Source: Bacteroidales bacterium (lineage in GTDB: Bacteria > Bacteroidota > Bacteroidia > Bacteroidales > JALTDM01). Taken from it: a stretch of DNA of 5,561 nucleotides. The position numbers and the translations under genes were made by a program. Below the pieces are notes generated by a model. That model did no database searches, was not told where the DNA came from, and saw only the letters and a program-made list of their open reading frames with translations. This document shows, one piece after another, positions 1-5,561 of this stretch (positions within the stretch are counted from its first letter, which is position 1; each line of letters starts with the position of its first letter). Where the stretch lies: positions 1 through 5,561 of the forward strand of contig JALTDM010000313.1 in the NCBI GenBank assembly GCA_027074135.1. Direction: 5' to 3'.

Positions 1-2
1 CT

Positions 3-209
3 ATATACCAAATTATACAATACAAAAAACGGATAAACGATTTAAAAGACGAAAAAAAATTTTATATGGAAAAAATAATCGAAGACTCTATTCGCCTACA
101 ACAAATCAAATCCCCGGAAATGATAGAAAAATTTGCTCGTGAGCGTTACTTCATGAAAGCTGACAACGAAGATGTATTCGTAATTATCGATGAAGAAGAT
201 AAAAAGTAA
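3..209 (+). CDS. Septum formation initiator, DivIC/FtsB family (3' fragment)
   Basis: The frame is open from the window edge to TAA at 207-209 and gives the last 68 residues; the start lies outside. The visible part begins with a charged, coiled-coil-like stretch (IQYKKRINDLKDEKKF) followed by the family's characteristic end: SPEMIEKFARERYFMK, then NEDVFVIIDEED. In this family, proteins of roughly 100 residues have a short cytoplasmic N-terminus, one membrane helix, a coiled coil and this conserved C-terminal region. They act at the division septum with FtsL- and FtsQ/DivIB-type partners. The membrane helix should therefore lie in the missing 30-40 residues. The gene converges on hutU, with 46 bp between the two stop codons. 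The family call rests on recognising the EKFARERYFMK-type motif and is fairly secure. Whether to call it DivIC or FtsB cannot be settled here, so no symbol is given. Confidence 0.85.
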   Translation: MYQIIQYKKRINDLKDEKKFYMEKIIEDSIRLQQIKSPEMIEKFARERYFMKADNEDVFVIIDEEDKK

Positions 210-244
210 TAAATCAAGGGCAAAATAGCTGCCCCTGACTTATT
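208..244 (-). terminator. Hairpin terminator between convergent divIC-like gene and hutU
   Basis: Arms 208-222 and 230-244 form a 15-position inverted repeat around a 7-nt loop (223-229), with a GC-rich apical part (GGGCA/TGCCC). The two imperfect positions are G-U wobbles in the minus-strand RNA, giving a continuous stem, but A-C mismatches in the plus-strand RNA. On the minus strand the stem is followed by ACTTTTTAT, a moderate U-tract. On the plus strand no U-tract follows. I therefore read it mainly as the hutU terminator, with weaker action on the divIC-like transcript. Its left arm overlaps the divIC-like stop codon. Confidence 0.65.
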
Positions 245-255
245 CTATCGAAATC

Positions 256-2250
256 CTAATATAATTCATCCAACAAATTATCATCTGCTATGTTGGGAAA
301 AGTTATTTGCAAGCCCTGTGTTCTTTCCATTTCCCTCTTTATAGCATACATAGCTCCGTCATTTCTGGCCCAACTTCTTCTAGTTATGCCATTATTAACG
401 TCCCAGAATAGCATTCTTTTCAACCTCACATCTGCTTCATTTGTCCCATCTAACACCATACCAAATCCACCATTTATAACTTCTCCCCAGCCTACACCGC
501 CACCATTATGTAAAGACACCCAAGTAGCACCTCTAAAAGCATCTCCAACAAAATTTTGTACAGCCATATCCGCAGTAAAACGAGAACCATCGTAAATATT
601 TGAAGTTTCTCTATACGGAGAATCCGTTCCTGAAACATCGTGGTGATCTCTCCCGAGAACTATAGGTGCAGAAATAACACCTTTTCTGATAGACTCATTA
701 AAACGTCTTGCTATTTCAATTCTACCTTCGGCATCAGCATACAAAATCCTTGCCTGTGAACCTACAACAAGTTTATTTTTCCCTGCTTCACGAATCCAGT
801 GTATATTGTCATAAAGTTGATTTTTAATTTGTTTAGGAGCATCTTCATATATTTCTTCGAGTACTTCTTGAGCAATTTTATCAGAGATTTCAAGATCTTT
901 CGGGTTACCGGAAGTACACACCCACCTGAATGGACCAAATCCGTAATCAAAAAATAATGGTCCCATTATATCTTCAACATAAGAAGGATAAATAAACCTT
1001 CCGTCAGGCTTAACTATATCGGCACCTGCACGGCTTGCTTGCAGTAAGAAAGCATTTCCGTAATCAAAGAAATACATACCATTTTCATGCATCTTATTTA
1101 TTGCAGAAATTTGCCTTACTAAAGACTCATGTACTTTTTGTTTAAATAATTCCGGATTATTAGCCATCATATCTTGAGATTCTTCCAGTGTCAAACCTAC
1201 GGGATAATAACCTCCAGAATAAGGTAAATGCAACGATGTTTGATCTGAACCCAAATCGACCTTAATCCCTTTTTCTACCAAATATTCCCATAGGTCAACT
1301 ACATTACCGAGATAACCGATAGACAGACCTCTCTTTTCTTTTCTTGCTTGTTCTGCCCTTTGCACAACCTTTTCCAAATCATCGTACAATTCATCTACCC
1401 AGCCTTGTGAATATCTTTTTTCTGCAACTTTTGGATTTATTTCAGCAATAATACCTACAATTCCGGCAATTGTACTAGCTTTTGCCTGAGCCCCTGACAT
1501 TCCTCCAAGACCGGAAGAAACAAAAAGTTTTCCTCTAATATCATGGTCATTGCTTATCTTTCTTGCTGCATTCATTACAGTTATCGTAGTTCCATGTACA
1601 ATTCCCTGAGGTCCTATATACATGTATGAACCTGCCGTCATTTGTCCATATTGAGTTACCCCCAAAGCATTATATCTTTCCCAATCATCAAGTTTGGAGT
1701 AGTTTGGCACCATTAATCCGTTTGTCACAACTACCCTTGGAGCTTCTTTATGCGATGGGAATAAACCTAATGGATGTCCGGAATACATTACCAATGTTTG
1801 TTCATCTGTCATTGTTGCAAGATACTTCATTGTTATAAGATATTGAGCCCAATTTTGGAATACAGCTCCATTACCTCCATAAGTAATCAACTCATGAGGA
1901 TGCTGTGCCACCTTTGGATCCAAATTATTCTGAATCATAAGCATAATGGCAGCAGCTTGCTTAGATTTATATGGATATTCATCAATAGGCCTGGCATACA
2001 TTTCATAATCCGGTCTGAAACGATACATATAAATTCGTCCGTATTTTTCCAGTTCTTCTTTAAATTCCGGTGCCAGTATTTCATGCCATTCTTTAGGGAA
2101 ATAACGTAAAGCATTTTTTATGGCTAATTTTTTTTCATCGTTTGTAAGAATATCCTTCCTTTTAGGAGCATGATTTATTCCCGAATCATAAGGTTTCGGA
2201 TTTGGAAGCTCCTTTGGAATACCCTGTAATATTACTTGTTTGAAATCCAT
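256..2250 (-). CDS. hutU: Urocanate hydratase (urocanase), long eukaryote-like form
   Basis: The enzyme is cytoplasmic and NAD+-dependent; it hydrates urocanate to 4-imidazolone-5-propionate, the second step of histidine degradation after histidine ammonia-lyase. Family blocks, in order: TYGGNGAVFQNW (123-134), MYSGHPLGLFPS (155-166), GPQGIVHGTT (213-222), GLGGMSGAQ (247-255), GSDQTSLH (334-341), FDYGNAF (395-401), GRDHHDVSGTDSPYRET (533-549) and HNGGGVGWGEVINGGFG (581-597). At 664 residues it is about 110 longer than the classical bacterial enzyme (about 555, as in Pseudomonas putida). It resembles the animal UROC1 class, including the VGSQARILYAD block at 496-506. There Leu503 stands where classical enzymes have the catalytic-site Cys (Cys410 in P. 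putida). The ATG at 2250 gives a normal N-terminus; the leader is A/T-rich with no Shine-Dalgarno, usual in Bacteroidota. The gene stands alone: it converges on a division gene and diverges from a protease gene. No hutH, hutI, hutG or ftcD is visible. Confidence 0.97.
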   Translation of the reverse strand: MDFKQVILQGIPKELPNPKPYDSGINHAPKRKDILTNDEKKLAIKNALRYFPKEWHEILAPEFKEELEKYGRIYMYRFRPDYEMYARPIDEYPYKSKQAAAIMLMIQNNLDPKVAQHPHELITYGGNGAVFQNWAQYLITMKYLATMTDEQTLVMYSGHPLGLFPSHKEAPRVVVTNGLMVPNYSKLDDWERYNALGVTQYGQMTAGSYMYIGPQGIVHGTTITVMNAARKISNDHDIRGKLFVSSGLGGMSGAQAKASTIAGIVGIIAEINPKVAEKRYSQGWVDELYDDLEKVVQRAEQARKEKRGLSIGYLGNVVDLWEYLVEKGIKVDLGSDQTSLHLPYSGGYYPVGLTLEESQDMMANNPELFKQKVHESLVRQISAINKMHENGMYFFDYGNAFLLQASRAGADIVKPDGRFIYPSYVEDIMGPLFFDYGFGPFRWVCTSGNPKDLEISDKIAQEVLEEIYEDAPKQIKNQLYDNIHWIREAGKNKLVVGSQARILYADAEGRIEIARRFNESIRKGVISAPIVLGRDHHDVSGTDSPYRETSNIYDGSRFTADMAVQNFVGDAFRGATWVSLHNGGGVGWGEVINGGFGMVLDGTNEADVRLKRMLFWDVNNGITRRSWARNDGAMYAIKREMERTQGLQITFPNIADDNLLDELY

Positions 2251-2285
2251 AGCTTAAAATTTATTTTTTTGCTAAATTAATATTT

Positions 2286-2319
2286 TTGTTAAAACCAATA
2301 GCTATTTTCGTTATATTTG
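2286..2319 (+). promoter_or_regulatory. Bacteroidota-type promoter (-33/-7) for the secreted protease
   Basis: TATATTTG at 2312-2319 matches the Bacteroidota -7 element TAnnTTTG exactly. A TTG at 2286-2288 lies 23 bp upstream, at the long end of the usual spacing for the -33 element. The -7 element ends 24 bp before the ATG at 2344, implying a very short 5' leader. That leader is A/T-only near the start codon and shows no Shine-Dalgarno. For the divergent hutU I see only a one-mismatch -7 (TAATTTAG on the minus strand, 2279-2272) without a well-spaced -33, so I do not call a hutU promoter. Confidence 0.6.
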
Positions 2320-2343
2320 TAACAAACTAAAATTTTTTTTATT

Positions 2344-4788
2344 ATGAAGAGAAAAATATTTTTTGTATTAGCTTTATTTTTCTTTGCCTTTAACTATGTT
2401 TCTTTTTCACAGGTACAAGAAAAAGGTACACCCCTTAGTTTTAAAGCAAATCTTGATGTTAAAGGCATAGAAAAGGTTGAATTAAAAGCCCCAAATGTAG
2501 ATTCACTTTTGGCTGATGATGTTAAAAGAGCACAAGAAGGGGTGCTTTATCGTGTAGGTGTAGCATTAAAAGTTAACTTAAACCCTTCAAATTCCGGCAC
2601 TTGGACAACTCTTCCGTCAGGACAAAGAATTTGGCGATTAAGAATTTCCAGTAAAGGAGCAGAAGCATTAGTATTAAATTTCAATGAATTCTATTTGCCA
2701 TTAGAGGCAAAAATGTTTGTGTATTCAATAGATAAAAAACAAGTAATCGGTGCCTTTACTTCAAAAAACAACAAGGAAGATCATACTTTTGCAACAAGAA
2801 TGGTTCTATCTGACGATATTATCATAGAATTAGATTTACCTACTAAAATGGTAGGAAATTATGATTTATCCATTTTCAATGTTGGATATATTTACAGAAA
2901 TACCGAAACATTTTTGTGGAAAGGGCCAAAACCTGCAGGTTCTTGTGAAGTAAACGTTAATTGTTCACCAGAAGGTGATGATTGGCAAGATGAAAAAAGA
3001 GGTGTTGCAAGAATTTTGCTTAAAGCAGGAAGTCAATACGGTTACTGCTCTGGAACGTTAATTAATAATACAAGAAATGATTGTACACCTTATTTCTTAT
3101 CTGCATCTCACTGTGCAGAAGAATCAAATGATGATGATTTTGCTTATTGGACATTTTATTTTAATTATGAAGCAGCAACTTGTTCCGGAACTACAGGACC
3201 CGATGATCAAACAGTAGTAGGATGTGAAAAAATTGCACAAGCTCTCAATAACGCAGGAACCACATCAGATATGTTGCTTTTAAAATTTACAAGTTCTGTT
3301 CCCGAATCTTATAATCCGTATTTCAACGGATGGGATAGAAATAGTACTATACCTTCAAACGCAGTAGGAATACATCATCCCGCAGGAGACATAAAAAAGA
3401 TTTCTTATGGCTACAATATCTCAAATTACTATAATACTCACATGAAAATTTATTGGGAAGAAACCCAAAACGGACATGGAGTTACAGAAGGAGGATCTTC
3501 AGGATCTCCACTTTTTGATAAAAACAGTGGATTGGTAATAGGAACCTTAACAGGAGGTACATCAGGATGTGATAACCTTACCGGATATGATATCTACGGT
3601 CGTGTATATTTCCATTGGGATCAAAATGGCTCAACCAACGACGTACAGCTAAAACCTTGGCTGGACCCTGATAATACCGGAGTAACAAGCCTACAAGGCA
3701 CATACTGTGGAAACGTAGCACCTACAGCAAATTTTTCTGCCGATAATACTACAGTTCTTGTTGGAGGAACAGTAAACTTTACAGATTTATCATCAGGTAA
3801 TCCAACATCTTGGAGTTGGAATTTTGGAGATGGAGGAACATCTACACAACAAAATCCCAGTCATGTTTACAGTTCAGTTGGTGATTATACGGTTTCCCTT
3901 ACAGTAAGTAATGCGAACGGCAGTGATACAGAAACTAAAAACGCATATATACATGTTGTCAACCAAGTTACAGAATGCGACACATTAAATTATCCACTTA
4001 ACGGAACTCCTACCTTATATCAATCAAGCAACGGAGGCTATCTGCTCGGCAACAATGGATATGGAGATAAAGCTAAAGCTCAATATTTTACTTTGCCGGC
4101 TGGATTATCTAAATTTTCAAAAGTTTTCTTCTGGTTTGGTCAAGTAAGTGATGGTGGAAATAGTACTCAAGTTTCATTCAAAGTCTGGGCAGATAACAAC
4201 GGAACTATTGGAAATGAAATAGCTTCTACAACAATACCTATTAGCTCAATCAAATCTGATTTTGATAATCAACAAATGACAGCAGTCACATTTACTCCTG
4301 AAATAAATCTTACAGGCAATTTCTATGTTGGATTAATTTTACCTACAGGCAATGGAGATACATTAGCATTGGTAAGTAATAAAGATGGTGATGCGACATC
4401 TCCTGAAGTTGCTTGGGAACAATGGAGTGATGACACATGGCATTCTGTTGCCGAACAAAATGCCTGGAATGTTTCAATTGCTGCAGGAATATTCCCGATA
4501 GTTTGTCCTGAAGGAACAGACGTAGAATGGATTAATGATAACGAAGCTCTTGCAATTTATCCCAATCCTACAAATGGTAAATTTAAAGTTAAATACATTT
4601 CGGATTACACAGGGAATTTAACTGTGAAAGTAGTTAATGTTGACGGAAAAATATTATTTGAAAAAACTTATATAAAATCAACAAAAGACTTTGAAAAAGA
4701 TTTCAAGCTTGATCTTCCAGAAGGAATGTATTCATTAATGTTGCAAACCGATAACGAAGTTTCGACACATAAACTTATTGTCAAATAG
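2344..4788 (+). CDS. Secreted lysyl-endopeptidase-like serine protease with PKD domain and T9SS sorting tail
   Basis: Predicted extracellular or cell-surface S1-family endopeptidase of 814 residues. Domains: signal peptide 1-22 (KRK, hydrophobic core, cleavage near FS/Q); propeptide about 23-193; protease about 194-455; PKD domain about 457-540 with WNFGDG at 492-497; an unassigned beta-rich module about 541-725; and a type A T9SS C-terminal domain about 736-814, starting AIYPNPTNGKF and ending HKLIVK. The triad reads as His256 (LSASHC), Asp309 (TSDMLLL) and Ser386 (GGSSGSPLF). Compared from memory with Achromobacter/Lysobacter lysyl endopeptidase, the GSC near the mature N-terminus, IHHP (343-346), the DxYGR block (416-420) and PWLDP (438-442) match. 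The three known disulfides map to C201-C409, C207-C280 and C235-C257. The substrate-specificity Asp225 corresponds to Asp416, predicting cleavage after a basic residue, probably Lys. The partner residues Trp169 and His210 are not conserved (Thr403 stands in for His210). Lys193-Gly194 is a plausible self-cleavage site. The gene is monocistronic, with its own promoter and terminator. The exact substrate is unknown. Confidence 0.92.
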   Translation: MKRKIFFVLALFFFAFNYVSFSQVQEKGTPLSFKANLDVKGIEKVELKAPNVDSLLADDVKRAQEGVLYRVGVALKVNLNPSNSGTWTTLPSGQRIWRLRISSKGAEALVLNFNEFYLPLEAKMFVYSIDKKQVIGAFTSKNNKEDHTFATRMVLSDDIIIELDLPTKMVGNYDLSIFNVGYIYRNTETFLWKGPKPAGSCEVNVNCSPEGDDWQDEKRGVARILLKAGSQYGYCSGTLINNTRNDCTPYFLSASHCAEESNDDDFAYWTFYFNYEAATCSGTTGPDDQTVVGCEKIAQALNNAGTTSDMLLLKFTSSVPESYNPYFNGWDRNSTIPSNAVGIHHPAGDIKKISYGYNISNYYNTHMKIYWEETQNGHGVTEGGSSGSPLFDKNSGLVIGTLTGGTSGCDNLTGYDIYGRVYFHWDQNGSTNDVQLKPWLDPDNTGVTSLQGTYCGNVAPTANFSADNTTVLVGGTVNFTDLSSGNPTSWSWNFGDGGTSTQQNPSHVYSSVGDYTVSLTVSNANGSDTETKNAYIHVVNQVTECDTLNYPLNGTPTLYQSSNGGYLLGNNGYGDKAKAQYFTLPAGLSKFSKVFFWFGQVSDGGNSTQVSFKVWADNNGTIGNEIASTTIPISSIKSDFDNQQMTAVTFTPEINLTGNFYVGLILPTGNGDTLALVSNKDGDATSPEVAWEQWSDDTWHSVAEQNAWNVSIAAGIFPIVCPEGTDVEWINDNEALAIYPNPTNGKFKVKYISDYTGNLTVKVVNVDGKILFEKTYIKSTKDFEKDFKLDLPEGMYSLMLQTDNEVSTHKLIVK

Positions 4789-4813
4789 ATTTAATAAAAA
4801 CGATTGAACAATT

Positions 4814-4850
4814 AAAGGCGACTTTCATCAGGAGTCGCCTTTTTATTTTT
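4814..4850 (+). terminator. Intrinsic terminator of the protease gene
   Basis: AAAGGCGACT (4814-4823) pairs perfectly with AGTCGCCTTT (4833-4842) around a 9-nt loop (4824-4832). The T-rich run TTTTTATTTTTT (4840-4850, part of it in the stem) follows. The hairpin begins 25 bp after the protease stop codon, so it ends that transcript and shows the protease gene is the last gene of its unit. Confidence 0.9.
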
Positions 4851-5073
4851 TATGACTTTAAACATATTACTAAAAACCGGAAAACCATTCTCCTAATAAT
4901 ATTCTTTCACAGTTAACCGGATTATAAAAACTTAATTAGAAATCATTATACAACACAGACAACTAGCTAACTCTTACATCTTCCTCTACTGTGATTTTAA
5001 CACCGCCAATAATACAGGATAAAAGTGAGGATCACTACTGCAAACTCCAAGCTAAAAATTGTATTACAACTTA

Positions 5074-5279
5074 TTACTTGCTTTGTGCAAGAACCATTAC
5101 TGGCATCCATTGTTGATTCATTCGTTCAGCTCGCGTTAACGCTTCTAAAAAAATCTTTAAAACTCTGCTAATTCCTTCTTTGCCAACTGCAATGTCTGAA
5201 AAATTTTTGTAACTTGCTCCTGTGTAAAGTTGAGTATTTCCACATTTTTCACTTTTTAGTTAATAATGATTTTAGACAT
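5074..5279 (-). pseudogene. Possible decayed small helical protein gene
   Basis: On the minus strand an ATG at 5279 starts MSKIIIN and hits TAA. Just after it, from GTG 5252, the same frame reads VKNVEILNFTQEQVTKIF, continues TLQLAKKELAEF and stops at 5157-5159. Shifting one frame near 5165 continues as RVLKIFLEALTRAERMNQQ, then WMPVMVLAQSK, and stops at 5074-5076. Joined, these pieces read like one helical protein of about 55-60 residues broken by one stop and one frameshift. A perfect TAnnTTTG (TAAATTTG, 5289-5282 on the minus strand) lies just upstream of the ATG, but no TTG is suitably spaced for a -33 element. I do not recognise the family. The main alternative is that these are chance open stretches in non-coding DNA; confidence is low. 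Confidence 0.2.
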
Positions 5280-5351
5280 TACAAATTTAGGAAACCTCAC
5301 TTTACACACTTCGGGGAACAGTATATAGTAAATAAAATAAACAAAAAAAGG

Positions 5352-5384
5352 GGCTGTCCAAAAAAAAGGGCAGCCTTTTTTTTT
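5352..5384 (+). terminator. Isolated terminator-like hairpin with A8 loop and T9 tail
   Basis: GGCTGTCC (5352-5359) and GGGCAGCC (5368-5375) pair over 8 bp with one U-G wobble in the plus-strand RNA (T5357 with G5370). They enclose a loop of eight A (5360-5367) and are followed by nine T (5376-5384). On the minus strand the wobble becomes an A-C mismatch, but the stem is followed by CC and seven T, so it could also work that way. No intact gene leads into it from either side within the window. It may serve an unseen small RNA, or a gene reading in from the right edge, or be a mobile-element remnant. Confidence 0.5.
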
Positions 5385-5561
5385 GTAGTTATGCGTGTAT
5401 TAAAAAAGAAAAAGTTTTGAATTAAGCTTTCTTTTATTTTTTTACAAAATTTTGTCTTAAAAATTGCAAAAAACAAAAATTTCACGGATAATAAAGTAAT
5501 CTTATCTGTTTTATATCCTATTTTTAACATCCACAACCAAAATTTTTGCATATTGTGAGCT

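Larger units (their letters stand above)
4851..5561. other. 711-bp stretch without a convincing intact gene
   Basis: After the protease terminator no frame looks like a normal complete gene. From 4851 to 5073 I see only short open stretches broken by stops, a repeated AACCGGA (near 4875 and 4915), and a small AGTGA-GGA-TCACT inverted repeat (5024-5036). From about 5074 to 5279 there is a possible decayed minus-strand frame. From 5352 to 5384 there is an isolated hairpin with a T-run. From 5386 to the end the sequence is extremely AT-rich, with a 12-bp palindrome ACAAAATTTTGT (5444-5455). The reading frames that cross this last part give Lys/Phe/Ile-rich peptides that run through the hairpin, so I treat them as chance. 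I see no tRNA, rRNA, CRISPR array or transposase here. Confidence 0.6.

Noticed and set aside
290..595. 101-codon plus-strand open frame inside hutU
   Set aside because: It lies antisense to a region coding the strongly conserved C-terminal part of urocanase, and its Pro/Ser/Leu-rich product resembles no family.
762..950. 62-codon minus-strand open frame in another frame of hutU
   Set aside because: It overlaps the conserved hutU frame on the same strand and gives a Lys/Leu-rich peptide typical of an out-of-frame shadow.
1626..2109. Two overlapping plus-strand open frames (70 and 111 codons) antisense to hutU
   Set aside because: Both are antisense to the conserved N-terminal half of urocanase, overlap each other, and have no promoter or recognisable product.
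5133..5142. Palindrome GCGTTAACGC as a possible operator
   Set aside because: It is a single short palindrome far from any promoter of an intact gene and falls inside the putative relic frame.
5214..5420. 68-codon plus-strand open frame
   Set aside because: It runs straight through the hairpin and its T-run; the Lys/Phe-rich product looks like translated AT-rich DNA.
5513..5541. DnaA-box-like ACATCCACA near very AT-rich sequence, suggesting a replication origin
   Set aside because: It differs from TTATCCACA at two positions, is the only such site seen, and no dnaA or clustered boxes accompany it.
5297..5551. 84-codon minus-strand open frame at the right end
   Set aside because: It crosses the hairpin at 5352-5384, and its composition (long runs of Phe and Lys) reflects poly-A/T tracts; no domain is visible.
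1..5561. An undescribed defence, mobile or biosynthetic system
   Set aside because: All three clear coding regions belong to known families (DivIC/FtsB, urocanase, secreted S1 protease), and there is no array, transposase, reverse transcriptase, toxin-antitoxin pair or biosynthetic cluster.

Overview
This window looks like a chromosomal piece of an AT-rich member of the Bacteroidota. Four things support this: a secreted protease with a type A Type IX secretion (T9SS) sorting tail, a Bacteroidota-style promoter (TTG, 23 bp, TAnnTTTG), A/T-rich leaders without Shine-Dalgarno sequences, and a DivIC/FtsB C-terminus of the kind common in that phylum. No species is claimed.

Layout: the left edge (3-209, + strand) holds the 3' end of a DivIC/FtsB-like division gene whose start lies outside the window. 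It converges on hutU (256-2250, - strand), a complete long-form urocanate hydratase of 664 residues. The 46 bp between the two genes hold a 15-bp hairpin that is better paired in the hutU transcript. A 93-bp intergenic region then separates hutU from a divergent gene (2344-4788, + strand) for an 814-residue secreted serine protease. That protein has a signal peptide, a propeptide, a lysyl-endopeptidase-type S1 domain, a PKD domain, an unrecognised beta-rich module and a T9SS tail. A strong intrinsic terminator follows it (4814-4850). The last 700 bp hold no convincing intact gene. They contain a possible decayed minus-strand reading frame (about 5074-5279), an isolated terminator-like hairpin with an eight-A loop (5352-5384) and very AT-rich sequence.

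How the genes relate: the three coding regions are three separate transcription units. The protease would act outside the cell on proteins, and HutU is the second step of histidine breakdown in the cytoplasm. A protein-scavenging link is possible, but only adjacency supports it. No other hut gene is present.

I did not find a new biological system. The points most worth checking are the Cys-to-Leu difference in the eukaryote-like urocanase, the altered S1-pocket environment of the protease, its unassigned domain, and the orphan hairpin and possible relic at the right end.
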